Shown here in pieces: positions 21,811 to 35,172 of a DNA stretch of 64,000 nucleotides (position 1 is its first letter; each line of letters starts with the position of its first letter). Where the stretch lies: the NCBI GenBank assembly GCA_030686995.1, contig CM060691.1, forward strand, positions 86,425,055 to 86,489,054, written 5' to 3'. Both the position numbers and the translations under genes were made by a program. Source of the DNA: Artemisia argyi (Eukaryota; Streptophyta; Magnoliopsida; Asterales; Asteraceae). A model generated the notes under the pieces. The model saw only the letters and a program-made list of their open reading frames with translations. It did no database searches and had not been told where the DNA came from.

Positions 21811-24800
21811 ATGTCTGATCCAAATGGAGGAACAAAGCACTCAAGGAGGTGAAGCTTTAGGCTCTACAACTAGGACTATGAACAAGGGAAAACACAAAGA
21901 TTATAAAGAGGGGTCAGAGATATGGGCTCATTTGGAAAGGTTCGCAGATAGGGATGAAAAACTGATGGCACTATGTAAGTATTGTAAACTTCATCATTAT
22001 AGTGGTGATACATCACGTGGAACTTATAATTTATGGGCTCACATAAAGAAAGTAATGCTAATCATAATGAAGAAGACGATACTCAGACACACTTCGTACT
22101 TAATACATCAAAGGATGTAGAAATCGAGGAGAGTAAAGCTTGTTGGGAAGTTCAATCAAGAAAAAGCGAGACGATCAATAGCCTAGATGCCTATCATAGA
22201 TGAATTGCCGTTTAAGTTGGTAGAAAATGAAGGATATAGAAGAAGCATGAAGATTTGTCAGCATCTACTATTAATTCCCTCACGAACCACCGCTAGAAGA
22301 GATTATGAGTTGTATCTTGATGAAAAAAAAGAAACTTAAAGCTCAACTACAAATAACAACTCTTAGGGTTTGTTTCACAACTTATACATGGACTTCCTTA
22401 CAACGAGTCAATTATATGTGTCTTACTATACATTATATTGATGATAATTAGAAGTTTTGCCCCCTCCCCCCCCCCCCCCCCCCCCCCCCCCGTAAAAAAA
22501 AAAAAACCTTTGGTACTATTACTAGTCATCGAGGAATCGATATAGGACGAGTTGTGGAGAATTATTTGATTGAGTGTGGTAAGAAGAATATTTTGACTAT
22601 AAGGTTGATAATGCGAGTAGTAATGACAAGGCGATTGATTATCTAAAAGGAAAATTGGTGAAATAGGGTGATCTTTGTATTCTTAAAGGCAAATGGACTC
22701 ATGTGAGATGCTTTGCACATACTTTGAATTTTGTCATGCAAGACAGGCTCAAAGAGAGGGGAATATCAGTCGATCGTATAAGGGCGATTTTTCGTTGGAT
22801 AAGATTATCACCTAGAAGAAAATTCAAGCAATTTTAATGATTATGAAAAGTCGCTAGTTGTTGATGTTCCAACTCGTTGGAACTCAACCTACGTGATGTT
22901 GAGTGTTGCAATCGAGTATGAACGGGCATTTGATAGATTTGCAAAAGAAGATTATGTGTATACGCGTGATCTTCGTGAAGGTGATGGTGATGAAGTTGAG
23001 GATGGTAAAAAGGAAGGGCCTCGTAGTGTTCTAGGTCTAATGCAAGGTTGTTAGCAGTTTTCCTAAAACATTTCTACGGCATGACTCTACGAGTTTAGGT
23101 ACTTCACTAATTTTCTTGTGGTAATAAAAATGTTGTTTTCTAAAATCTAAGGTACAAAAGATATTACTTTAAATTCATACATAAAGTGTACTAATTGCAT
23201 CGATAGTGTTTTGAAGCGATGTTTCTTAACTGACCTGTAGAAATGATGAACAAGTTTGATAAGTATTAGGGCGTTACAAAGAAATTTAATATGTTGGTTT
23301 TTATTGCTTTTGTTTTGTATGCAAGGATTAAGTTTGAGTGTCTTAAGGTTAATCTATGTAACATGTATGGTATTGAAGAAGGGAATGGTGATGTGAACCA
23401 AGTGGTGACTTTGTAGAAATGCATTGAAAGAGTTATTCAATTATAAGTGAATATACTCGTCCCAACATCTGAAGAATGCTACTTCTTCATCTCATGTAAG
23501 CCAGAATCAGTCTAGTTCTACTAGCTAAGATTGTTCAAATTCAGGAGTATTTGGTGTCTTTGAAGATACGATTGAAACAATACGGAAGAAAAACATGGCT
23601 GAGATCAAAAGCAGAAAGGCGGAATCAAGCGTAGCAAACAAAACTAAGACCAAGTTGGATAGGTATTTGACTGAGGAGATTGAGGGAGATAGTGCATATT
23701 TTGAAAGCGACAACTTTAATGTTTTGGGTTGGTGGAAGAAGAGAAGTCCCTTTTTCCAAAATTGTCACTTGTTGCTCGTGATATTCTAGCTATTCCCGTT
23801 TCAAATGTGGCATCTCAATCTACCTTTAGTACCGGAGGTAGAGTGCTTGAGTCATTCAGGACATCTTTAACTCCTCAAATAGTTGAAGCATTAAGGGGGT
23901 GTTTGGTACGATGGAATGGAAAGAAAAGAAACGGAATGAGAATGTTTCTCATGTTTGTTTGAGTTTGAGAATGGAAACAGAGAATAAAAAAGCGATTCTC
24001 ATTCCACCCTTTTGATTCTCTTAAAAAAGTGGAGAAACATAGAGAATGGATGATTACACAAGGAGCCGTTCTCCGTTCTTTCAAAATGAGAATGAGGTTG
24101 GGAAATTGAAAAGTTCCATACGAGTTTATTTCTAATCACTTGATTACATTACTGAACAATAGTTTTTATTTGATTAATTTAATCCTAAATTCATGATATG
24201 TACATATATAATGAGACAAACCCACAAAGTGATTACATAATTATTGACAAAGATCAAATTAAATAATGAAGTAAAGAAATTTTTTTATTCCATTGATGTA
24301 TATGACCACACAGCAGAACAAAGGTTTCACCAACATACACCACGTTATTAGCTGGGTGCGTGTGATCGGGTCTTATGCAAAAAAGACTCGTATAATCCAT
24401 TCTTTTGTTTATGACTTATTCTGTAATTTTGATCGTAGTTTATAATTCACTTGTTTTTCATAAAAAAAGGTTATCATATTTTCTCTTTTTTGATTTAATG
24501 TTCATAACAAACAAAGGAATCAATTCTCAAACAAATGTCACCATTCTTTTCTTTTTCATAACAAACAGTGGAATATTTTCGCTTTTTTCAGGGTCATTCT
24601 TTCTCTGCAATTCCATTTTCCATTGCAATTCCATTCTCCATTGCAATTCCTTTCCATACGATTCAGTCGTACCAAACGTGCCCTAATATTTTGCCAAGAT
24701 TGGATTCGTTTGTCTCATGTTCCTGTTAATGTAGAAGAAAAGATTGAAGACCTTGAAAAGTTTAAAGAATGTAATTTCTCATTATTATGTACAGATGCGA

Positions 24801-24830
24801 AATATGTTGATCGAATCAAGTGCTAGTAAT
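21811..24830 (+). pseudogene. hAT transposase, degenerate copy C, interrupted by a MITE
   Basis: This is the plus-strand sister of copy B. The BED zinc finger region is at 21830-22060 (SEIWAHLERFADRDEKLMAL, then CKYCKLHHYSGDTSRGTYNL). The middle region lies at about 22540-23450 with many stops. The C-terminal domain runs from about 23765 (ARDILAIPVSNVASQSTFST, then SFRTSLTPQIVEAL), is cut at 23894 by a 789-bp MITE, and resumes at 24687 with FCQDWIRLSHVPVNVEEKIE. The first codons are already out of frame relative to copy B by one base, so the copy is dead. A run of about 26 C (22466-22491) lies where copy B has an A run. Confidence 0.8.
23895..24683. mobile_element. PIF/Harbinger-like non-autonomous element inside hAT copy C
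   Basis: It starts GGGGGTGTTTGGTACGA and ends TCGTACCAAACGTGCCC, so about 17 terminal bases pair with three mismatches. It is flanked by TAA on both sides (23892-23894, 24684-24686), and removing it with one TAA restores the hAT sequence as seen in copy B. A 3-bp TWA duplication and a GTTTGGT-type end are typical of PIF/Harbinger. There is no transposase inside; the body is 789 bp with repeated GAGAATGG-like words. Confidence 0.82.
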
Positions 24831-26790
<1,960 letters not shown>

Positions 26791-27764
26791 AAGGAGAGTG
26801 GCGAAACTTGAACATTTATTTTGGGGGGCCGAATCTATTTTGAGGAGGCCGAATCGGAGATTTGCTTGTATTATCAACTAAATTACCCCTAAAACCTATA
26901 ATATTTACATTAGTTGCCGCAACTTTTCTTTTGGGAGGGGGGGGGGGGGGACCGGGACCCTCCCCTACTCCTAAGTTCCGCCCTTGCACAAGGACGATTG
27001 GTGTAAATTTTTAGCGCCACATGACGATTTATGTAATTAACTCAAGGACAAATGGTGTAATTTTTTGGAGGCATAGGGACAATTTATGTAAATTTATGTA
27101 TTTTTTGTTATTTATTTTTTTTTTGAACATAAATTTATGTAATTAACTCTTGATTAAATCATGCCATATATGCATACAATAGGAAAATTAAAAAAGTCGG
27201 AAAGAATTTGCATACAATAGGAAATTAAAAGTTGGATGTCTACAAAAGGAAAAAATGTGAACTTTGATGTCTTTTTAGACAATTAGCCCTTTTTAGGAAA
27301 GCAACAACCGTCACCTTTTTCGTTCATCAAAACAAGATGATGTTGCTACAAATATGCAAGGTTATGTGGGTGATGTGTGAGGCGGGTACTGCATTAGTCT
27401 GGTGAATGTTGGAAAGGTGTGACGTTGAGTTGCGAGAGTGAGTCTGGAGCATATCTGGCGTTATATGATGTGAATTCTTGTGCCAATGTCATAAGTTGGG
27501 TGTGGCCCTTTGGTGGTGTCACTATGGTCTAATGAGTCATGATCATCTTTGCATTTGTATTGTAAGGTGTAATTTTGTTTTGCGGAATACTTCTGCGTTT
27601 TTAAAAAAATAAACAAGACTAATAATACATAAAATTATTGACTTTTAATCTTTTAAAGAAGACCAATAATGGAAAATATTGATCCATGATAGGAAAAAAT
27701 TACTCGATCACATATTAACACTAAAATATATACGATGTTTCCGATAAAAAAAGCGTTAAACGGA
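26791..27764. other. Intergenic, repetitive relics
   Basis: A G-run (26937-26950) followed by GACCGGGACCCTCCCC and CCTAAGTTCCGCCC resembles a common plant repeat end. Bases 27000-27080 hold two versions of a GGACAA(A/T)(T/G)(G/T)TGTAA motif. No coding sequence is supported. Confidence 0.4.
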
Positions 27765-27915
27765 TGTTTTCCCTATTCAGGATATCTGGGAAGGGCGAGC
27801 TTTTTGACTCAGATGTACGCGGCCTCATCGGGTTAATCCCAAGACCATTTTCGGCCCTTCCCTGACCGCCCTCAAACGTACACACCTTGGGAGTTTTGAA
27901 CCCTCGACTTATAAG
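27765..27915 (-). mobile_element. SINE-like fragment
   Basis: On the minus strand a B-box-like GGGTTCAAAACTC (about 27904-27892) is followed by GGGATTAACCCGATGAGG (27841-27824) and a GC-richer body. This matches the layout of tRNA-derived plant SINEs. The A box is not clear and the 5' end is not defined, so confidence is limited. Confidence 0.4.
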
Positions 27916-28350
27916 AACATACATTCTTCAAGTCTTCTACTAGGCATACATCTCACTACAGCCTGGCTGTCCTTTGTTATATTTACCAACACTCAAGCCT
28001 GTAACTGGTGTTCATGGCTTAATCGGACCAATATTTATTAGCCCAAATGGTGCACATTCGTACATTTAGTTGATTAGCCTGAATAGCGCATAAGTGCAAG
28101 AGTCAACTCATAAACTTCTCTTGGACAGAAAAAAGTTGAATAAACTAGAGGCTGCCTAAATGAGAAGGCGCAATAGGGGTGGTAAGTCGCACCAGGCCTC
28201 ACCTTAACTAGGGGCCTTGTATTCTAACTCCAAAAATATGGCTTAGTTTAAACCTTTGGTACATTACGGGCATGTTTTGCACACGTATTAGAAGAAGATT
28301 ATGCTTATTTTTAAAAAAAATAAGCTATTTTAAAAATAAGCTTTGTTGAA

Positions 28351-28353
<3 letters not shown>

Positions 28354-28390
<37 letters not shown>

Positions 28391-28399
28391 GTGATGGTT

Positions 28400-28458
<59 letters not shown>
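28354..28458. repeat. (AAT)n microsatellite, insertion site of the copia element
   Basis: Two AAT arrays are separated by AAAAGTGATGGTTTAT. The array continues on the far side of the copia element (48548-48566), showing that the element landed within it. Confidence 0.9.
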
Positions 28459-28460
<2 letters not shown>

Positions 28461-28807
28461 TTAGGAATACAAATATTCCTGTAAAAGTCTCGGTCACCTA
28501 ATGATTGTAATAGCATTAAGTTAGCTCGTAGTTAGTTTGTTTATTAGTTAATTAGTATTAGTTTAAGTAACACCGTGGAAGAAGGACGGGTCTTCACCCA
28601 CTGTATGCCTGAGCCCGGGAGTGGGCGTTATATTGTAAGTATAAATACCCCTCTCCACATGTGGAGAGGGTTGGACCTTCATTTTAATCTAAAGCTAATA
28701 TTACTTTTTTTCTCTCAAGGTTCCTCTCTTCCTCCTCTCCTTCTTTCTTATCCAACGCCACACACACACTATACCAATCATGTTTCCAACATAGTTAGAA
28801 TTCAACA
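28459..28807 (+). repeat. 5' LTR of element 3
   Basis: TATAAATA at 28640-28647 is followed at once by a perfect 22-bp palindrome (28649-28670; left half CCCTCTCCACA). The LTR ends TTCAACA two bases before the primer site. The same palindrome at the same place occurs in the 3' LTR (48389-48410) and in element 4 (51358-51379). Confidence 0.93.
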
Positions 28808-28809
28808 AT

Positions 28810-28823
28810 TGGTATCAAGAGCC
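28810..28823 (+). promoter_or_regulatory. Primer binding site of element 3 (initiator tRNA-Met type)
   Basis: TGGTATCAAGAGCC, two bases after the LTR, is close to the TGGTATCAGAGC site complementary to initiator tRNA-Met used by most plant copia elements, with one inserted A. Confidence 0.8.
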
Positions 28824-29700
28824 AAGGTTTCATCTTAGGAACTTGTAGAATCGAATTTGATGGTAGTTTGTGTGGTTTTGTGAGTTTGGTGTAACTTTCT
28901 TGTAAAACCTCTTAGTTTGATCTTCTCTAGTGTTGTTATTCATGTTAGTAATGTACTTTTATGGTCATTAGTGTTTGTGGAACATTGTAGTTTAGTTTGT
29001 GTTACCATTTCCTTAATCTATTTGAAGTTTGGAGGTGATTTTGGGCGTATTTCTTATCTGCGGTTAAGTCTACTGTTACATTGCTTTGTTGCGTTTAGTT
29101 TCTACAATCTGTGGTTAGTTTGACTGCGATTACTATTTTGGGAATACAAACAAAACGCAAAGATAGTGACAGTTTTGGACCATTGTCACTGCGATTAGTT
29201 GTCTGCGATTAGTCTATTGCGGTTAACTTGTCTGCGGTTGGGAGTTCTCTGCGGTTTGGTACTTTCTGCGGTTAGTATCCTTGGTTTGCGGTTTGCTCAG
29301 GTTGCGGCTGGATTTTTCTGCGGTTGGAAGTTGTCTGCGGTTTTGTACTCTCTACGGTTTGTGTCTTGCGATTTGTGTTCTGCGATTGGTATCTATTGCG
29401 GTTAACTTGTCTGCGGTTGGGAGTTCTCTGCGGTTTGGTACTTTCTGCGGTTAGTATCCTTGGTTTGCGGTTTGCTCAGGTTGCGGCTGGATTTTTCTGC
29501 GGTTGGAAGTTGTCTGCGGTTTAGTACTCTCTGCGGTTTGTGTCTTGCGATTTGTGTTCTGCGATTGGTATCTACTGTGGTTAACTTATCTGCGGTTACT
29601 ATCTCTGCGGTTAGGTCAAGTTGCGGTTAAGTTTTTCTGCGATTAGTACCCTACATTGCGAGTATCTCCCACCTTGTGGTTTGGTAATTTCTATTTTGTG
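28824..29700 (+). repeat. Leader of element 3 with 179-bp tandem repeats rich in TCTGCGGTT
   Basis: Unit 29214-29392 is followed by an almost identical unit 29393-29571 and a partial third from 29572. Inside each unit the word CTGCGGTT recurs many times at irregular spacing. Short frames here (29199-29524) merely read the repeat. The leader between primer site and gag ATG is close to 880 nt. Confidence 0.8.
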
Positions 29701-32700
29701 ATGGCGACTTCTTCTGATGACATTCAAGCTGCGGGGTCTGACACCCGACCTCTGATGTTGGACAGAACTGACTATGAATCATGGGCACAAAGGATTCGTC
29801 TGTATTGTCTGGGTAAAGAAAATGGGGTTAACATCTTGAAATCCATCGATGAGGGACCCTTTCAAATGGGTACTACTAGAGACACGGTTGCAGAAGCAAC
29901 TGATCAACAACCGGCCGTATTTGGTCCTGATAGACCTCGCACTTACTATGAGCTGTCTAATGAAGAAAAGAAACGCTATGATGCAGACATCCGAGCATCA
30001 AATATCGTCATTCAAGGGCTTCCCAAAGATGTCTACAAACTTATCAACTACAACAGTGAAGCAAAGGCGGTCTGGGATAATGTCAAAATGCTTCTTGCAG
30101 GGTCTGAGTTAACTAAAGAAGATCGTGAGTCTCAGCTATACGATGAATTTGAGCATTTCAAAATGAATCCAGGTGAAAGCATCACTGACTATTACGTCAG
30201 ATTTCACAAGCTGGTCAATGACATGAGAGCCATCAAGATGACAATGCCCAACATACAGCTTAATTCCAAATTCGTGAATAACATGGCACCAGAATGGGAT
30301 AGGTTTGTCACAGCTGTTAAGCTCAACAAAGGTCTCAGGCATACCAATCATGAACAGCTTTATGCATATCTCCAACAACATGAGAAACATGCTGCTTATG
30401 ATCGGCTAATGCGAGAAAAGCTCAATCCGTCTGCAACAAATGAATCTCTTGCTTTTGTTTCCAATGTTCAACAACCTAATCAAACCTTTAATGATCAATC
30501 TCAACCATCACAATCATCCTCCAGGTCTACCCCAACCAATAGTCAACCATCAACTCCCTCACCATCTGCTTTGAATACACAACTTGATTCTGGGTATTCT
30601 CACACTGACATGATGATTGATAATCTCTCCAACCAAGTTTCTCTACTGGTCCAACAGTTCAGGGCTGCACTTCCATCTACTAACAACCAACTTAGAATCT
30701 CATCTAATCCACGTAATCAGGCAGTCATTGAAGATGGTCGGGTAGTGGTGCAGAATGTGCAGGGAAGACAAAACTTCAACCAAAGAAATGCTGGTAGAGA
30801 GAATGGGCAGTACAGAGTCGGGAATGCTCTTCAAGCACAAGCTAAGCAGCCGAAATGCTATAACTGCGGAGGGTTGGGCCATATTGCTAGGAATTGCACT
30901 CTCCCAAAACGTCCTCAAAACTCTGAGTACTTCAAAGACAAGATGTTGCTGATGCAGGCACAAGAAAATGGGACAGTGTTGGATGAAGAAGCTCTGCTCT
31001 TTCTGGCTGGTAATGATGGGAACACCTTTGATGCTGATGTGGATGATCAGCCTGTTCAGGATATGGCTCTTAATGACCCGAATATCTTTCAAGTTGAAGA
31101 GTGTGATGCATTTGACTCAGACGTGGATGACGAATCTACTGCTCAAACCATTTTCATGGCTAATCTGTCTGCTGCTGCATCCTCTTCACAGCATCCTGAT
31201 TTATCCATCACATCTGCTATCTCTGAGAAAATGGAAGGGCAACTGCGTACTTACATATCTGAAAACAATTCCAAACAAGAATCATTGAAAAGAGAACTAG
31301 TTTCTTTAAAGAACCAATTGGATCAACCCGTCAAACAAAAACAAGAGGTTCAAAAAGGTTTGACTTCAATCAAACTAGAATTCAAAGATAAAGAAATTAA
31401 ACTTCTAAATGATTTCTCAAAACTAAAAATGTTGAAAAATAAATTGGAAGATAAGTTGTACACACAGGGCCAAACCATTCAATCTGCTCAAATGATGCAA
31501 AACCATAGGAAACTAAGTGATGAATTTAGTGAACAAGATACCTCCAAACCCAAAGCAAGATACCTTAGAGTTGGTCTAGGTGCACAACCTGCATTATATG
31601 ATGCAAACACTATGCTTGAACCTAATCATGACCCTCTTGATACACGTTCCTATGACCACATCAATGAGGCAGAGGATAGAACTAGGGTAAAACTTGCTGA
31701 ACGTTTAAAGGATCCTAAATGCATTGCTAAGAATATTGTGTTTCACTATGATTATGCAAATGACAATTAATCTGCAATTTTTGTTCCTCAAAAGAGAATT
31801 CTTCCTGACAAAGTGTTTTGGAATATTGACATTGAGAAAATGCAAGCTGAAAGAGGTGTAGGTAACACACGCACTATGTTTAGAATTGCTGACCCAACTA
31901 CTTACCCCCTGAACACACCTAGGCACCTTGTACCTTTAACTCTCCCCACACAATGTAATACTCTAATTGGGCTGTATGTGCTAGGTCAATTGTTCAATGA
32001 CTTTGAGAAAACCTGTAAAATAAGAATTACACCTACAGGGATTACAGAAGGGGAAAGGGGTTTTGAGCAAACAAAACAGTGTTACCTAACTGAAGTTATG
32101 CCATTTTTTAAACTTCTCAAAGAACATTTTGAGGGCCTTAAAAACACCATTAATGATGATGTGACTCAAATGAAAAAGGTTTTTGATGAAGTGGAAAGTG
32201 AGGGTAACCAATTAGCTATTGATCTCAAATACAGTGAAATTGACAGGAAAAACATTCTCATCATGAATGAAAATTTGATTACTAACTGCATTGCAAAAGA
32301 TGTGTTTTATACTGTTACCGACTCTGCCCTATCTGCTCGACAATTCCATGAAATGTCGGTTACTTTGAATGTCTTCCAGAATCGTGTAATTGAGCTTGAG
32401 GGGGAGAATTACAAACTTACTGAAAAAATTCAAAACGACGACCATGATAACATGGTCAGGAATTTCTCAAAACTAGAAGTTGATAATCTGAACCTACAAT
32501 TAAAATAGCAACATCTAGAAGAAAGCATAAAAATATCAAATGCCAAGACATCTTCGGATGCTCCTGAGTTTGATACATGTTTTGAATTAGCCAAAAAGGA
32601 TGAAGTAATTCAAGCTCACTCAAACACGATTCGGAAGTTGAAGGTCCAAATTGCACAATTAAAATCGAACAAAAGCGATGTGACCAATACCAATTACCAG

Positions 32701-33116
32701 AAGTCGATAGATTCACAAAACTTTCAAAAACAGAGCATTATCAATGAATTACAACATGAAAATGAGTGGCTTCGTGCTGAAATGTCTAACGCTAAACAAC
32801 GTTATAAAGAATTGTTTGAGTCTATTAAAACAACACGTGACCAAAACAATGAAAGAGTCACTTCTTTGTTAAATGAAATTGAGAATCTAAAGACCATGGT
32901 AAAGGGTAAAATGCCCGTCGTTTCATGTGATCATGCAATTTCCAATGTACACGCTTGTAAGAAATATGCGTGCGATGCTGTGAATGTCTCTCTTCCCCTT
33001 AGGAACAATAAGTTAGTTCATAACAACTATCTTAGAAATCTTAAGGATTGTCTGGCCATACTTAGAGAAACCATTGAAGATGAGAGGATTTCTAAACCAC
33101 TTGATGATGTTATTAT
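29701..33116 (+). pseudogene. Gag-like N-terminal polyprotein of element 3 (two nonsense codons, truncated by insertion)
   Basis: I choose the ATG at 29701 (MATSSDDIQAAG), because the upstream ATG at 29656 lies in the repetitive leader. The start carries the copia Gag signature DRTDYESWAQRIRLYC and a YDEFEHFKMNPGESITDYYV block. A CCHC zinc knuckle CYNCGGLGHIARNC is at 30856-30897. From about 31250 the protein is a Lys/Glu/Gln-rich region likely to form coiled coils. A TAA (31768-31770) and a TAG (32506-32508) interrupt the frame, which otherwise stays open to the nested element at 33117. Total length before the insertion is about 1140 codons, much longer than usual for copia Gag. The product packages RNA in virus-like particles. 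Confidence 0.85.
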
Positions 33117-34525
33117 TGGTGCGTGGGAATCGCAACAGCCTTTACCTCTCGAGGGATCTCGAGAAGCTTACAACCCCCACCAGGCAGTGTACCTGATCGT
33201 TGTAGTATAGTATAGTGACAAGTACCGGGGGATTGATCGTTCAGCTTAGGAATAGTGTCGCTAGGATTAGAAAACCTAATTACTAGTTCTAGAGGTGAGG
33301 GATGATTATTTTTGTGTTTTTTTATTTTTATGAAAGCAAGTAAAATCTCGGGTTTTGAAGGAGTGGGCGGAATTAGTTGCTATTCAACTAACCCAAAACT
33401 AATATATAATCAAAATAAAATAATAAAAATGAAAATAAACTAATTATTACAAAGGTTGTGAGCAGTAATTGGAGAAATTGTGTTTACCTAGACTTCATTA
33501 CTCCCTAGATATCTTTTACATGTTAATTACTTGTTATAATTGCATGGATGACGGATCGTATTCCTTAATACCATTCATGGGGTGGCATACATAACTCCCC
33601 AATTCTATGAGCTCTTATCTCCTCCTACACGATGACCCAGCACAACTATAGGGATTGTAAACAGTGGCTCATGCATTAAATACAACCAATAAAGACCTAG
33701 TACGCCTCGGTTCATGTTTCTTAAGACGTTCAAGCATGTTACCATTTGGAGATCTGCCAGTTTTCTTAAGCCTAACATATAAAATCATTCATCCAAGAAC
33801 AAGAATAAACAAGTAATCAACACATAATCAACATCTAGGTTTCATTAGATCTAAGCAAACACAAGAGAGATCTAGCCTAGCATAATTGAATTGAGACAAG
33901 AACAAGATATAGACAACCAACACATAGACATATTGATTGAATTAAAAGAATACTTATCTCAATTACAATGCAAGGTATCAAGGGTTTGGAACCCTTGAAA
34001 AACCTGTAAAAGATGCACCAAATTCGTCTTTAGGGTTTCACCAAAACCTCTCCCTTTTTAATGTAAAAACTAGAAAACTATATATAGGAAAACTGGGCTG
34101 ACGGCGTCAAGACAACCATGTGACGCCGTTACCTCGCCGCCAAATACTTCCTCGGACGGCCTTGATCTACTTATGACGGCCTGTGTGACGCCGTCACCAC
34201 CTACGGTATTTTATTCTTGGTACTTTGACGCCGTCAGGATGACTTTTGACGCCGTCATCAACTACGGTATTTTATTCTTGATGTCAGACGCCGTCAGGGT
34301 GTAACTCTTGACGCCGTCACCTAGTGTTTCCAGCATGGAAAATTGATACTTTGCCGTTTTCTTCACTTTTATGCTCCAAAAACGTCCAAAATGGCTTCTT
34401 TTCCAGAATTCACTCTCCAAGTACCTAAAATCACAAAAGGAACGATTTAGGGCAATATTTGATCAAATAAAGTCGGATTCGGGCTTAAATGACCCCCTAA
34501 AAACGGATCATTTTTCGCCTCATCA
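33117..34525 (-). repeat. 3' LTR of element 2
   Basis: On plus it starts TGGTGCGTGGG, where the other copy has TGATGCGTGGG, and ends CGCCTCATCA. In the sense direction the TATA-like CTATATATAG (34078-34087) is preceded by a block of TGACG palindromes (34099-34319). Confidence 0.93.
34099..34319 (-). promoter_or_regulatory. Array of TGACGCCGTCA palindromes upstream of the LTR TATA box
   Basis: Seven copies or near copies of TGACG-C-CGTCA occur at 34099, 34121, 34186, 34226, 34247, 34286 and 34309. The later five are spaced 40, 21, 39 and 23 bp, near multiples of the DNA helical turn, and reflect a roughly 61-bp tandem duplication that also carries CTACGGTATTTTATTCTTG. TGACG is the core bound by TGA-class bZIP factors. 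The other LTR has the same array (40449-40669), and two more copies lie in the internal region (36549, 36572). Function as an enhancer is inferred. Confidence 0.7.
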
Positions 34526-34565
34526 TATACCCTTACACTTGAGATTTGCTTGTCCTCAAGCAAAT
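34526..34565 (-). promoter_or_regulatory. Terminal polypurine tract plus hairpin of element 2
   Basis: Directly against the LTR the minus strand reads CAAGTGTAAGGGTATA. Just upstream in the sense direction is a hairpin: on plus, stem ATTTGCTTG (34544-34552), loop TCCT, stem CAAGCAAAT (34557-34565). This is the clearest case because the LTR edge is known exactly. Confidence 0.8.
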
Positions 34566-35128
34566 GAGCTTTTATTCTACTCAAAAGACAAGTTAGGGGT
34601 CATTTAACACTAATATAAAAGTAATTACAACAAATAATCGTTCCACTAAAGACCAATAGACAAGCACGGAGATCATACACAAGCACCTCACAAATAGTGT
34701 TTAGATACTCACATCTCTCGGGTGTAATAAAGTAATATAACATTATGGAAATGGAAGATATCTATCACTACCTGTCATTGCAAAATAGATTACCATAGGC
34801 TTGGGAAAGGATCAAACCTCCACCACATGGCGTAAGCACCTAGGATAAACTATCAAAGAGGTCTTTTAAAGGGTTGTAACGTTAGGTATAGGGATATGAA
34901 ATACACGGTTTTGTTGGATAAAGGAAGTTTTACTGGTGGCGAGTTAACAATCTTGGTTAATTACATGTACAATATGGCGTTGCTAAGCCAAGACTAGACT
35001 CGACTTAAGCTAATAAATGAAAAATAACAAAAACATAAAATAAACATAGAATGAAACGGGATGGTAGTCCGTATGTTTTTTCTCTTTTTCCTTTTCTATT
35101 TTTTTTTTCTTTTTCTTGTTTTTTTTTC

Positions 35129-35172
<44 letters not shown>

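Noticed and set aside
29199..29524. Repeated leucine/cysteine-rich reading frames in the copia leader
   Set aside because: They only read the 179-bp tandem repeats. There is no codon bias, and they sit in the leader before the gag ATG.
29656..29700. ATG at 29656 as the start of copia Gag
   Set aside because: The next ATG (29701, MATSSDD) matches the usual start of this Gag type. The upstream 15 codons read repeat-like leader.
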